Below are positions 24,239 to 32,852 of a stretch of 64,000 nt of DNA, one piece after another. Both the position numbers and the translations under genes were made by a program. Every line of letters begins with the position of its first letter. Position 1 is the stretch's first letter. Location: assembly GCA_964581815.1 (NCBI GenBank), contig CAZORE010000020.1:16550-80549 (forward strand), in the 5' to 3' direction. Origin of the DNA: Trebonia sp964581815 (GTDB lineage Bacteria; Actinomycetota; Actinomycetes; Streptosporangiales; Streptosporangiaceae). The notes beneath the pieces were generated by a model. The model had not been told where the DNA came from, searched no databases, and was given only the letters and a program-made list of their open reading frames with translations.

Positions 24239-24724
24239 ATGGCATCCCTGACCGTGTGGAAGTTCTCCACACCGTACGGTGCGGACACGGCGATGGAGAG
24301 GCTGCAGATGCTGCAGTCTCAGCAGCTCATCACGGTGCAGGACGCGGCCATGGTCAGCTGGGAGGAAGGCAAGAAGAAGCCCAAGACGCGGCAGCTGCAC
24401 GACACCAAGGCGGGCGGCGCCCTTGGCGGGGCCTTCTGGGGCATGCTGTTCGGCCTGATCTTCTTCATCCCGATCCTCGGCCTGGCGATCGGCGCCGCCA
24501 CCGGCGCGCTGTTGGGCTCGCTGGCCGACGTCGGCATCAGCGACTCGTTCATCAAGTCCGTGCGCGACCAGGTCACGCCGGGCACCTCGGCGCTGTTCCT
24601 GCTCAGCTCGGACGCGGTGATCGACCGGGTCCGGGAGGAGTTCCCCGTCCGCGAGGCCGAGCTGATCAGCACCAACCTGTCCGCCGACCAGGAGGCCAAG
24701 CTGCGCGAGGCCTTCGCGGAGTGA
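24239..24724 (+). CDS. DUF1269 family membrane-associated protein
   Basis: A 161-aa DUF1269 protein: LTVWKFSTPYGADTAMERLQML at the N-terminus (ferredoxin-like strand-helix), the basic KKKPKTRQLHDTKAGGA loop, a glycine-rich hydrophobic hairpin (GGALGGAFWGMLFGLIFFIPILGLAIGAA) and the C-terminal half with PGTSALFLLSSDAVIDRVREEF. Family members are often stress- or general-stress-sigma-linked; the function is unknown. ATG 24239 fits the conserved start. It is followed by a membrane protein on the same strand. Confidence 0.87.
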   Translation: MASLTVWKFSTPYGADTAMERLQMLQSQQLITVQDAAMVSWEEGKKKPKTRQLHDTKAGGALGGAFWGMLFGLIFFIPILGLAIGAATGALLGSLADVGISDSFIKSVRDQVTPGTSALFLLSSDAVIDRVREEFPVREAELISTNLSADQEAKLREAFAE

Positions 24725-24783
24725 CCGTGCGGGCAGCCGCGGCAAGCCAAGGCCGCTGCGCGGACCGAGTGAAGGACTGAGCA

Positions 24784-26220
24784 TTGAACGAGGAAAGCCG
24801 CGAGTCCGACGCCGGCCCGGGCCCGGCTGCCACCGGCCCGGCCGCCGTGGTGCCGGCCGCCGTGGTGCCGGCCGCACGGACGCCAACCACGCAGTCCGAG
24901 CAGGAAGAGCTTGAGCGGCTGCGGGCCGAGGTCCGTGAGCTGCGCGGCCGCGTCGCGGCCGGGCCGGCCCGCCCGGCCGCGCACGGCGGCCGCTGGCGCG
25001 CACTGGTCTCGGCGGTGCTTATCACCCTCGGCTGCATTCTCGCCCCGGTGTCCGTGCTCAGCGTGTGGGCCGCGAATCAGGTGTCCAACACCGACCGGTT
25101 CGTGGCCAACATGGAGCCGCTCATTCACGAGCCGGCGGTCCAGAGCGCGCTCAGCGCCAGGATCACCACGGAGATCGAGAGCAGGATCGACCTGCCGGCG
25201 CTGATCACCAGCACGTCGTCACAACTGGCCGGCGCGCACCTGCCGCGCCTGGCGCAGCTGATCGACAATTTCTCCGGCCCGATTGAAAGCGGCATCGACA
25301 GCGCCATCGGCACTGCCGTGTCTCGTGTGGTGGCCAGCCCGGCGATGGCCACCATCTGGGTCACCGCCCTGCGGGCCTCGCACACGGGCGTCGTGAAGGT
25401 GCTGTCCGGTCAGGGCAACGGCTCGCTCAGCGTGGTGAACAACCAGGTGGTGCTTAACCTCGGGCCGCTCATCACGCAGGTGAAGGACACGCTGCTCGCC
25501 CGTGGCTTCACGATTGCGGACCGGATCCCGACCGTCAACGCCACCTTCCCGCTGTTCGAGGCGCCGAACCTGGCCAAGGCACAGGAGGGCTACCGGCTGC
25601 TCACCACGCTGAAGTGGCTGCTGCCGCTCCTGACCATCGCGTTGCTTGTCGCGGGAGTCTGGGTTGCCCGCAAGACCAGGCACGGGCTGTACTGGGCCGC
25701 GCTGGGGGTGGCGGCGTCCATGCTGGTGCTCGGCATCGCCCTGACCATCGCCCGCGGCATCTACCTGAACAGCGTGCCGACATCGGTGCTGCCGACCGAC
25801 GCGGCGGGGGCGCTGTATGACACGCTGATCCGCTTCATCAGGGAGGGCCTGCGGGTGCTGCTCCTCGTCGGCCTGATCGTCGCGGCGGGCGCGTTCCTGA
25901 CCGGCCCGTCAGCCGCCGCGGTGAGCACCAGGCGGGCGGTCGGGAAGGGCATCGGCTGGGTGCGCGGCAGCGCGGAGGGGCACGGGCTGAGCGCCGGGCC
26001 GGTCGGTGTCTGGACGGCCGCGCACAAGACGCTCCTGCGCGTCGGAGCGGTCGCGGTCGTGGCGCTGATCTTCGTCTTCTGGGGTCACCCGACCCTGGCC
26101 GTGGTGATCTGGCTGGTCGTGCTGCTGCTCGTGGCGCTCGGGGTGATCGAGCTGCTCGGCGGCAAGCCGGCCGAGCGGGCGGCCGCGGAGGGTGTGAGCC
26201 CGGCGCAACGCGGCACCTGA
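24784..26220 (+). CDS. Large integral membrane protein (actinobacterial hypothetical)
   Basis: A 478-aa protein with a TTG start preceded by a GTGAAGGACTGAGC context. Residues 1-35 are Ala/Pro-rich with a tandem PAAVV repeat, and 38-58 form a coiled coil (EQEELERLRAEVRELRGRV). A first helix is at about 75-95 (ALVSAVLITLGCILAPVSVL). A roughly 190-residue extracytoplasmic domain (SNTDRFVANMEPLIHEPAVQ ...) follows, then four more helices in the C-terminal half. The NTDRFVA-type motif is common in actinobacterial membrane proteins of unknown function. It is probably co-transcribed with the DUF1269 gene. Confidence 0.8.
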   Translation: MNEESRESDAGPGPAATGPAAVVPAAVVPAARTPTTQSEQEELERLRAEVRELRGRVAAGPARPAAHGGRWRALVSAVLITLGCILAPVSVLSVWAANQVSNTDRFVANMEPLIHEPAVQSALSARITTEIESRIDLPALITSTSSQLAGAHLPRLAQLIDNFSGPIESGIDSAIGTAVSRVVASPAMATIWVTALRASHTGVVKVLSGQGNGSLSVVNNQVVLNLGPLITQVKDTLLARGFTIADRIPTVNATFPLFEAPNLAKAQEGYRLLTTLKWLLPLLTIALLVAGVWVARKTRHGLYWAALGVAASMLVLGIALTIARGIYLNSVPTSVLPTDAAGALYDTLIRFIREGLRVLLLVGLIVAAGAFLTGPSAAAVSTRRAVGKGIGWVRGSAEGHGLSAGPVGVWTAAHKTLLRVGAVAVVALIFVFWGHPTLAVVIWLVVLLLVALGVIELLGGKPAERAAAEGVSPAQRGT

Positions 26221-26267
26221 CGTCACGGAAGCGACCGGCCGTTACGTGAGGCCCTAAGGAGGAACCA

Positions 26268-26969
26268 GTGCTCGTCCAGGCCGCGGGATTCGCGCTGCTC
26301 GCTGCCATCTCGCCGACGGCGCTCCTGGTCATGGCCGTCTTCCTCGGCTCGGACAGCCCGCGGCGCACCGCGCAGCTTTACCTCGCGGGCGCCGTGCTGA
26401 TGACCGTGCTCATGGCGGTGACGGTCCTCCTCGTGCTGCGGGCCACCGGCCTCAACCAGCCGCAGGGGCGTGCCCCCAGGTACGGGCTGCGGCTCGGGCT
26501 CGGCATCCTCGCGCTCGCGGGCGCCGCGGTCATGATCCTGCGTGCCCGGCGCGCCAGGCCCGCGCCCGCGGTCAGCGGGAGCTCGGGCGGCCAGGACGCG
26601 CCGGGTGCGGGCACGCCGCGCAAGCCCGGCCTGATGTCCAGGCTCACCGCGCGGCCGCGGCCGCTTACCGCCTTTATCGCCGGGCTGCTGATCTTCGCGC
26701 CGTCGGCCGCGTTCATCGCCGCCGTCCAGGTCGTCGCCACCGCCAACGCGTCCGCCCTGGAGACCGTGCTCGCGGTGGTGATCGTCGTCGTGCTGACCGT
26801 GCTGAGCGTCTGGCTGCCGTTCATCGCCCACCTCGTCGCGCCGGAGGCCACCGCGCGTGCCCTGCGCAACGCCAACGGGTGGCTGGTCGCGCACGGCCGG
26901 ACGCTGGCCGTCTACGCCCTCGCGGTCGCCGGCGTCGCCCTGGTGGTCAACGGGGCGCTCAACCTCTAG
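26268..26969 (+). CDS. GAP-family (Sap-like) membrane transporter
   Basis: A 233-aa protein with six predicted helices of the GAP/LysE-like superfamily, which includes the mycobacterial Sap and GAP proteins linked to cell-envelope glycolipid transport. It starts LLAAISPTALLVMAVFLGS and has the second repeat start AGLLIFAPSAAFIAAVQVVA; a charged loop (RARRARPAPAVSG ... PRKPG) joins the halves. GTG 26268 has AAGGAGG upstream. It lies 48 bp after the previous gene and may belong to its operon. The substrate is unknown. Confidence 0.78.
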   Translation: MLVQAAGFALLAAISPTALLVMAVFLGSDSPRRTAQLYLAGAVLMTVLMAVTVLLVLRATGLNQPQGRAPRYGLRLGLGILALAGAAVMILRARRARPAPAVSGSSGGQDAPGAGTPRKPGLMSRLTARPRPLTAFIAGLLIFAPSAAFIAAVQVVATANASALETVLAVVIVVVLTVLSVWLPFIAHLVAPEATARALRNANGWLVAHGRTLAVYALAVAGVALVVNGALNL

Positions 26970-27029
26970 AGCCAGCTGACGGCGCCCGCGCCGGCCGTTG
27001 GCGTCGGCCCGGCCGGGACCATCCCGTGA

Positions 27030-27055
27030 TTTACGTCACGCCGGCGTGGCGTAAA
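27030..27055. promoter_or_regulatory. 26-bp near-perfect palindrome upstream of sufR
   Basis: TTTACGTCACGCC and GGCGTGGCGTAAA are 13-bp arms with one mismatch and no spacer, centred between 27042 and 27043. The palindrome lies about 40 bp upstream of the sufR start. It could be a second SufR site or the site of another metal or redox regulator. Confidence 0.6.
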
Positions 27056-27082
27056 ACTTGCCACGCGCGTCCCATTTACGGC

Positions 27083-27097
27083 ACACTGGTGTTGTGA
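27083..27097. promoter_or_regulatory. SufR operator candidate ACACT-N5-TGTGA
   Basis: ACACT (27083-27087), GGTGT, TGTGA (27093-27097). From memory, this is the inverted repeat reported for the mycobacterial SufR (Rv1460) upstream of its own operon. It overlaps the GTG at 27094, so SufR binding would directly block transcription or translation start of the suf operon. Confidence 0.72.
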
Positions 27098-27876
27098 AAA
27101 GCACGGGTACGGTGTCGGGGATGACACAGGCGGGTGAGTCGGCCGGCACGCGCGGCCAGGTCGCCCGGCTGATCCTTGAGCTTGGCCCGTGCACCGCGGC
27201 GACCATCGGCGGGCGGCTCGGGCTGACGCCGGCCGCCATCCGGCGGCACCTGGACAACCTTATCGCCGACGGCATGATCGAGACGCGCACCGCCCGCACC
27301 TACGGCAACCGGGGACGCGGCCGCCCGGCCAAGGTCTTCGTCATCACCGACGCGGGCCGCAGCGCCTTCGAGCACGCCTACGACGACCTGGCCACGAGCG
27401 CGCTGCGCTTCCTCGAGCGGACCTACGGCCCGCAGGCGGTCGCGGAGTTCGCCAGGCAGCAGGTCGCGGAGACCGAGCGCCGTTACGCGCCGGTGGTCGC
27501 GCAGGCCGGCGACCTGCGGACCCGGGTGCAGGCGCTCGCCGGCGCGCTGTCGGCCGACGGCTACGCCGCCGCCGCGGGCCCGGCCCCCGTGCCTGGAAGC
27601 ACCGTGGCCGGTATCACCAAGGCCGCGAATGTTGTTGGCAATGGTGAGCAGATCTGCCAGCACCACTGCCCGGTCGCGCACGTCGCGGCCGAGTTCCCGC
27701 AATTGTGCGAGGCGGAGACGGAGGCGTTCGGGCGGCTGCTCGGCACCCCGGTCCGGCGCCTGGCGACGATCGCGCACGGCGACGGCATCTGCACTACGCA
27801 TGTCACCTGTACGAGTGCTGCGAACGACGCAGCACGGATGACACAAGAAGCGAGTCCGGAGGGCTCTGACATATGA
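27094..27876 (+). CDS. sufR: SufR, Fe-S-sensing repressor of the suf operon
   Basis: A 260-aa DeoR/ArsR-type winged-helix regulator: HTH at about 35-60 (CTAATIGGRLGLTPAAIRRHL), wing GNRGRGRPAKVFVIT, then a long dimerisation helix. The C-terminal half carries cysteines suited to an Fe-S cluster (CQHHC at 188-192, Cys205, Cys233, Cys239). The holo-form represses suf; cluster loss derepresses it. GTG 27094 is used, with ATG 27121 as alternative. Its stop overlaps the sufB start (ATGA), so it heads the operon. Confidence 0.93.
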   Translation: MKSTGTVSGMTQAGESAGTRGQVARLILELGPCTAATIGGRLGLTPAAIRRHLDNLIADGMIETRTARTYGNRGRGRPAKVFVITDAGRSAFEHAYDDLATSALRFLERTYGPQAVAEFARQQVAETERRYAPVVAQAGDLRTRVQALAGALSADGYAAAAGPAPVPGSTVAGITKAANVVGNGEQICQHHCPVAHVAAEFPQLCEAETEAFGRLLGTPVRRLATIAHGDGICTTHVTCTSAANDAARMTQEASPEGSDI

Positions 27877-29288
27877 CGACCACCACCGCTAATGACCAGC
27901 TAGAAGGTCTTGGCACGTACAAGTTCGGCTGGGCCGACTCTGACGTGGCCGGCGCGTCCGCCAAGCGCGGGCTGTCCGAAGAGGTGGTCCGCGACATCTC
28001 CGCCCGCAAGAACGAGCCGGAGTGGATGCTCGAGAACCGGCTCAAGGGGCTGAAGTACTTCGGCCGCAAGCCGATGCCGAACTGGGGCAGTGACCTGTCC
28101 GGCATCGACTTCGACAACATCAAGTACTTCGTCCGGTCGACGGAGAAGCAGGCGGAGTCGTGGGACGACCTTCCGGCCGACATCAAGAACACCTACGACA
28201 AGCTCGGCATCCCCGAGGCGGAGAAGCAGCGGCTGATCTCCGGCGTCGCCGCCCAGTACGAGTCCGAGGTCGTCTACCACAAGATCCGCGAGGACCTTGA
28301 GGAGAAGGGCGTCATCTTCCTCGACACCGACTCCGCGCTCAAGCAGCACCCGGACCTGTTCAGGGAGTACTACGGCACGGTGATCCCGGCGGGCGACAAC
28401 AAGTTCGCCTCGCTGAACACCGCTACCTGGTCCGGCGGCTCCTTCATCTACGTGCCACCGGGCGTGAACGTGGAGATCCCGCTGCAGGCTTACTTCCGGA
28501 TCAACACCGAGAACATGGGCCAGTTCGAGCGCACGCTGATCATCGTCGACGAGGGCGCCTACGTGCACTACGTCGAGGGCTGCACCGCGCCGATCTACAA
28601 GAGCGACAGCCTGCACTCCGCGGTCGTCGAGATCATCGTCAAGAAGGACGCCCGCTGCCGGTACACGACCATCCAGAACTGGTCGAACAACGTGTACAAC
28701 CTGGTCACCAAGCGCGCCGTCTGCCAGGCGGGCGCGACGATGGAGTGGATCGACGGCAACATCGGCTCCAAGGTCACCATGAAGTACCCGGCGGTCTACC
28801 TGATGGGCGAGCACGCCAAGGGCGAGACGCTCAGCGTCGCGTTCGCCGGACCGGGCCAGCACCAGGACGCTGGCGCCAAGATGGTGCACTGCGCGCCGAA
28901 CACCAGCTCCACGATCGTGTCGAAGTCGGTCGCGCGGGGCGGCGGCCGCACCAGCTACCGCGGCCTGATCAACGTGCAGGAAGGCGCCACGCACTCCAAG
29001 TCGACGGTCAGGTGCGACGCGCTGCTCGTCGACACCATCAGCCGCTCGGACACCTACCCGTACAACGACATCCGCGAGGACGACGTTGAGATGGGGCACG
29101 AGGCCACCGTCTCGAAGATCTCCGCGGACCAGCTGTTCTACCTGATGTCGCGCGGCATGACCGAGGACGAGGCGATGGCGATGATCGTCCGCGGCTTCGT
29201 CGAGCCGATCGCCCGCGAGCTCCCCATGGAGTACGCGCTCGAGCTCAACCGGCTGATCGAGCTGCAGATGGAAGGGGCGGTCGGCTAA
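27873..29288 (+). CDS. sufB: SufB, Fe-S cluster scaffold subunit
   Basis: A 471-aa SufB. It has the typical N-terminus (FGWADSDVAGASAKRGLSEE) and the beta-helix core (FASLNTATWSGGSFIYVPPG; VEGCTAPIYKSDSLHSAVVE). The C-terminal HEATVSKISADQLFYLMSRG then AMIVRGFVEPIARELPMEYA is the SufB/D signature. With SufC and SufD it forms the SufBC2D scaffold on which clusters are built in the cytoplasm. No intein is present, unlike M. tuberculosis SufB. The start overlaps the sufR stop and sufD follows after 2 bp. Confidence 0.97.
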   Translation: MTTTTANDQLEGLGTYKFGWADSDVAGASAKRGLSEEVVRDISARKNEPEWMLENRLKGLKYFGRKPMPNWGSDLSGIDFDNIKYFVRSTEKQAESWDDLPADIKNTYDKLGIPEAEKQRLISGVAAQYESEVVYHKIREDLEEKGVIFLDTDSALKQHPDLFREYYGTVIPAGDNKFASLNTATWSGGSFIYVPPGVNVEIPLQAYFRINTENMGQFERTLIIVDEGAYVHYVEGCTAPIYKSDSLHSAVVEIIVKKDARCRYTTIQNWSNNVYNLVTKRAVCQAGATMEWIDGNIGSKVTMKYPAVYLMGEHAKGETLSVAFAGPGQHQDAGAKMVHCAPNTSSTIVSKSVARGGGRTSYRGLINVQEGATHSKSTVRCDALLVDTISRSDTYPYNDIREDDVEMGHEATVSKISADQLFYLMSRGMTEDEAMAMIVRGFVEPIARELPMEYALELNRLIELQMEGAVG

Positions 29289-29290
29289 GC

Positions 29291-30448
29291 ATGTCCAACC
29301 TGGCTAGCGCGGTCGAGACCGCGCCTGTCTCCAGCCTGCACTCTTTCGGGTCGGTCAGCCCCGACGACTTCGCCGTCCCGACGGGCCGCGAGGAGGAGTG
29401 GCGGTTCACCCCGCTCGCCCGGCTGCGCGGGCTGCACAAGGACGCGGCCTTCGCCGGCGCGGTGGATGTCGCGGTCGAGGCCGCCCCTGAGCTGCTGGTG
29501 GAGTCAGAGGATCTAGCGGAACGGAGGCGGCTTGCCCCGTCCGGCGGATTCCTCCCCACCGACCGGGTAAGCGCCCGCGCGTACGCCTCTGTTTCTGACG
29601 GCACTGGCGGCCGGGCGATCGTGCTCACCGTGCCCAAGGACACGACGGCGTCCGCGCCGACCTACGTCCGCGTCACTGGCACCGGGACGGAGCAGGCCGC
29701 CGCGGGGCACCTGATCATCGACGTGCAGCCCTACGGCCGGGCCACCGTGGTGATCGACCAGACCGGCTCGGCGACCTACGCCAGCAACGTGGAGATCCGC
29801 GTCGCCGACGGCGGCGACCTCACCGTCGTCGCGCTCGCCGACTGGGCGGACGACACGGTGCAGTTGGCGCACCACCAGATCACCCTGGGCAAGGACGCGC
29901 ACGTGGCGCACTTCGCGGTCACCCTCGGCGGGTCCCTGGTCCGGCTCTCGCCGGCCGTCAGGTACGCCGGGCCTGGCGGCGACGCCGAGCTGCACGGCAT
30001 CGCGTTCGCCGACGGCGGGCAGCACCTGGAGCACCGGCTGTTCGTCGATCACGACACGCCGAACTGCCGCAGCCGCGTCGGCTACAAGGTCGCGCTGTCC
30101 GGCAAGGACGCGCGCACGGTCTGGATCGGCGACGTGCTCATCCGGCCCGAGGCGACCGGCACCGACACCTACGAGTTCAACCGGAACCTGATCCTTACCG
30201 ACGAGGCGCATGCCGACTCGGTGCCCAACCTGGAGATCCTCACCGGCGAGATCGTCGGTGCCGGGCACGCGTCGGCGAGCGGCAGGCTCGACGACGAGCA
30301 GACGTTCTACCTGCAGGCCCGCGGCATCCCGTTCGAGGAAGCCCGCCGCCTGGTGATCCGCGGCTTCTTCGGCGAGCTGATCGGCAAGATCGGAGTGCCT
30401 GAGCTCGAGGAGCGGATCACCACCGCGATCGAGGAGGAGCTCGCGTGA
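29291..30448 (+). CDS. sufD: SufD, Fe-S cluster assembly subunit
   Basis: A 385-aa SufD. Early motif EEWRFTPLARLRGLH, a beta-helix core, and the C-terminal family signature GHASASGRLDDEQTFYLQARG followed by RRLVIRGFFGELIGKI. It pairs with SufB in SufBC2D and is needed for iron entry. Its 3' end overlaps the Rieske gene start (GTGA), so translation is coupled. Confidence 0.96.
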   Translation: MSNLASAVETAPVSSLHSFGSVSPDDFAVPTGREEEWRFTPLARLRGLHKDAAFAGAVDVAVEAAPELLVESEDLAERRRLAPSGGFLPTDRVSARAYASVSDGTGGRAIVLTVPKDTTASAPTYVRVTGTGTEQAAAGHLIIDVQPYGRATVVIDQTGSATYASNVEIRVADGGDLTVVALADWADDTVQLAHHQITLGKDAHVAHFAVTLGGSLVRLSPAVRYAGPGGDAELHGIAFADGGQHLEHRLFVDHDTPNCRSRVGYKVALSGKDARTVWIGDVLIRPEATGTDTYEFNRNLILTDEAHADSVPNLEILTGEIVGAGHASASGRLDDEQTFYLQARGIPFEEARRLVIRGFFGELIGKIGVPELEERITTAIEEELA

Positions 30449-30762
30449 CTGAGCCGGCCGCCTTCGTTCGCGCGTGCGCTGTCTCCGATGTACCGGAGGG
30501 CGGCGTGATCAGCGTCGTGCTGAACGGCGACGAGATCGCGATCGTGCGGACCGAGGGCGAGTTCTTCGCGATCCGCGACTGGTGCTCGCACGCCGCCGTC
30601 CCGCTGTCCGAGGGCGACGTCGACGGCACCACCATCGAGTGCTGGCTGCACGGGTCGTGCTTCGACCTGCGCACCGGCAAGCCGACCGCGATGCCCGCCA
30701 CCGCCCCGGTGCCCGTTTACCCCGTCAAGATCGAGGGCGACGACGTCCTCGTGTCGATATAG
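30445..30762 (+). CDS. Rieske [2Fe-2S] ferredoxin, suf-operon member
   Basis: A 105-aa stand-alone Rieske ferredoxin. The cluster motifs are CSH (DWCSHAAVPLSEGDV) and CWLHG (ECWLHGSCFDL), with standard spacing and a following TGKPTAMPATAPVPVYPV strand. It resembles ferredoxin components of non-haem oxygenases. The position between sufD and sufC is conserved in many actinobacteria, suggesting an electron-transfer step in SUF assembly; this is inference. Both junctions are tight (overlap upstream, 8 bp downstream). Confidence 0.93.
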   Translation: MTEPAAFVRACAVSDVPEGGVISVVLNGDEIAIVRTEGEFFAIRDWCSHAAVPLSEGDVDGTTIECWLHGSCFDLRTGKPTAMPATAPVPVYPVKIEGDDVLVSI

Positions 30763-30770
30763 GAGTCATA

Positions 30771-31538
30771 GTGTCCACCCTTGAGATCCGCGACCTGCAC
30801 GCCGCCGTCAGCGAGGCCGACGGCTCGCTGCGCGAGATCCTGCGCGGCGTCAACCTGACGGTGGCCGACGGCGAGACGCACGCCATCATGGGACCGAACG
30901 GCTCCGGCAAGTCCACCCTCGCCTACGCGCTGGCCGGCCACCCTAAGTACACCGTCACGGCCGGGACCGTCACGCTCGACGGCGAGGACGTGCTGTCGAT
31001 GACGGTGGACGCCCGGGCCCGGGCCGGGCTGTTCCTCGCCATGCAGTACCCGGTCGAGGTGCCCGGCGTGTCGGTGTCCAACTTCCTGCGCACCGCGGTC
31101 ACCGCGACGCGCGGCGAGGCGCCGAAGCTGCGCAACTTCGTCAAGGAGCTGAACGGGGCGATGAGCGGGCTGGCCATCGACCCGCAGTTCGCCAACCGCT
31201 CGCTCAACGAGGGCTTCTCCGGCGGCGAGAAGAAGCGCCACGAGATCCTCCAGCTCGAGCTGCTCGACCCGAAGATCGCCGTGCTCGACGAGACCGACTC
31301 CGGCCTCGACGTGGACGCGCTGAAGGTCGTGTCCGAGGGCATCAACCGGTTCCGCGCCAAGCCGGGCCGCGGCGTGCTGCTGATCACCCACTACACACGC
31401 ATCCTGCGCTACGTGCAGCCCGACTTCGTGCACGTGTTCGTCGGCGGCCGGATCGTGGAAGAGGGCGGCCCCGAGCTGGCCGACGTGCTCGAGAACGAAG
31501 GCTACGAGCGGTTCACGGGAGCGGGCGCATCGGCATGA
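30771..31538 (+). CDS. sufC: SufC, ATPase of the SUF scaffold
   Basis: A 255-aa soluble ABC ATPase: Walker A GPNGSGKST, the SufC-specific Q-loop region FLAMQYPVEVPGVSVSNFLR, signature FSGGEKKRHEI, Walker B KIAVLDETDSGLD and H-loop THYTRIL. GTG 30771 has AGGAG upstream. The ATPase drives conformational change in SufBC2D. The stop overlaps the sufS start (ATGA). Confidence 0.97.
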   Translation: MSTLEIRDLHAAVSEADGSLREILRGVNLTVADGETHAIMGPNGSGKSTLAYALAGHPKYTVTAGTVTLDGEDVLSMTVDARARAGLFLAMQYPVEVPGVSVSNFLRTAVTATRGEAPKLRNFVKELNGAMSGLAIDPQFANRSLNEGFSGGEKKRHEILQLELLDPKIAVLDETDSGLDVDALKVVSEGINRFRAKPGRGVLLITHYTRILRYVQPDFVHVFVGGRIVEEGGPELADVLENEGYERFTGAGASA

Positions 31539-32809
31539 GCGAGCTGCTGAGCGGCGTCACCCCCCGGGAGGACACCGTGCCGTTCGACGTCGAGGCGATC
31601 AGGAAGGACTTCCCGATCCTGTCCCGGACGGTCAGGAACGGCAAGCCGCTGGTGTACCTGGACTCCGGGGCGACGTCACAGCACCCGACCGTGGTGCTCG
31701 ACGCCGAACGGGACTACTACGAGCGGCACAACGCCGCCGCGCACCGCGGCACCCACCTGCTCGGCCAGGAAGCCACCGAGATCTACGAGGGCGCCCGGGC
31801 GAAGGTCGCCGCGTTCCTCGGCGCCGCCAGGCCGGAGGAGATCGTCTTCACCAAGTCGGCCACCGAGGGGATCAACCTGGTCGCGTTCGGACTGGGCTCC
31901 GGGGGCATGTCGCTGCGGCCCGGGGATGAGATCCTCATCTCGGAGATCGAGCACCACGCCAACCTGGTGCCGTGGCAGCAGCTCGCGCTGCGCACCGGGG
32001 CGACGCTCAAGTGGTTCAGGGAACTGCCGGACGGCCGCCTCGACGTGGACCCGTCGCTGGTCACCGAGCGGACCAAGATCGTCGCGGTGACCGGGCAGTC
32101 GAACGTCACGGGCGTCATCCCGCCGCTGCGCGAGATCGGCGAGCTCGCGCACTCCGTCGGCGCGCTGTTCCTGGTGGACGGCGCCCAGCTGGTGCCGCAC
32201 CATGCGGTCGACGTCGCTTCCATCGGCGCCGACTTCCTGGCCTTCTCCGGGCACAAGATGCTCGGCCCCCTCGGACTCGGCGTCCTGTACGGGCGTTACG
32301 CGGCGCTTGACGCGCTGCCGCCGTTCCTCACCGGCGGGTCGATGATCGAGGTCGTCCGGATGGAGGAGACCACGTTCCTGCCGCCGCCCGCGAAGTTCGA
32401 GCCGGGCGTCCCGGCGGTGTCGCTGGCCGCCGGCCTCGGCGCGGCGGTGGACTACCTGGCCGCCCTCGGCATGGACAACGTGGCGGCGCACGAGGAGTCG
32501 CTCACCGCGCACGCGCTCGCCGCCCTCGGCGAGATCGACGGCGTGCGCATCCTCGGCCCGCTGACCACGGAGAACCGCGGCGGGACGGTCGCGTTCGAGG
32601 TCGAGGGCGTGCACGCGCACGACGTCGGCCAGGTGCTCGACGAGCTCGGCATCGCGATCAGGACCGGTCACCACTGCGCGTGGCCGCTGCACCGCACGCT
32701 CGGCTGCCAGGCCTCCAACCGGGCGTCGTTCTACCTGTACAACACCCACGCCGAGGTCGACGCCCTGGCGGACGGCATCCGCTACGCCAAGAAGTTCTTC
32801 CGGGCGTAA
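31535..32809 (+). CDS. sufS: SufS, group II cysteine desulfurase
   Basis: A 424-aa PLP enzyme that removes sulfur from cysteine for cluster assembly. Motifs: YLDSGATSQHPTVVLDAERDYYE, NAAAHRGTHLLGQEAT, the PLP lysine in FSGHKMLGPLGLGVLYG, and the catalytic cysteine in RTGHHCAWPLHRTLG. It passes persulfide to SufU encoded next. The first 14 residues may be extra, since a GTG at 31577 would also fit. It overlaps sufC. Confidence 0.96.
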   Translation: MSELLSGVTPREDTVPFDVEAIRKDFPILSRTVRNGKPLVYLDSGATSQHPTVVLDAERDYYERHNAAAHRGTHLLGQEATEIYEGARAKVAAFLGAARPEEIVFTKSATEGINLVAFGLGSGGMSLRPGDEILISEIEHHANLVPWQQLALRTGATLKWFRELPDGRLDVDPSLVTERTKIVAVTGQSNVTGVIPPLREIGELAHSVGALFLVDGAQLVPHHAVDVASIGADFLAFSGHKMLGPLGLGVLYGRYAALDALPPFLTGGSMIEVVRMEETTFLPPPAKFEPGVPAVSLAAGLGAAVDYLAALGMDNVAAHEESLTAHALAALGEIDGVRILGPLTTENRGGTVAFEVEGVHAHDVGQVLDELGIAIRTGHHCAWPLHRTLGCQASNRASFYLYNTHAEVDALADGIRYAKKFFRA

Positions 32810-32852
32810 GCACCGGAACACGGGGTAACTGGAAGGCGTTACAGAAGGCACT

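Noticed and set aside
24820..24880. DNA repeat GCCGCCGTGGTGCCG
   Set aside because: Coding repeat of the PAAVV linker in the membrane protein, not an independent element.
27900..29099. 399-aa open frame antisense to sufB
   Set aside because: Val/Asp/Leu-rich mirror of SufB codons; not a protein-like composition.
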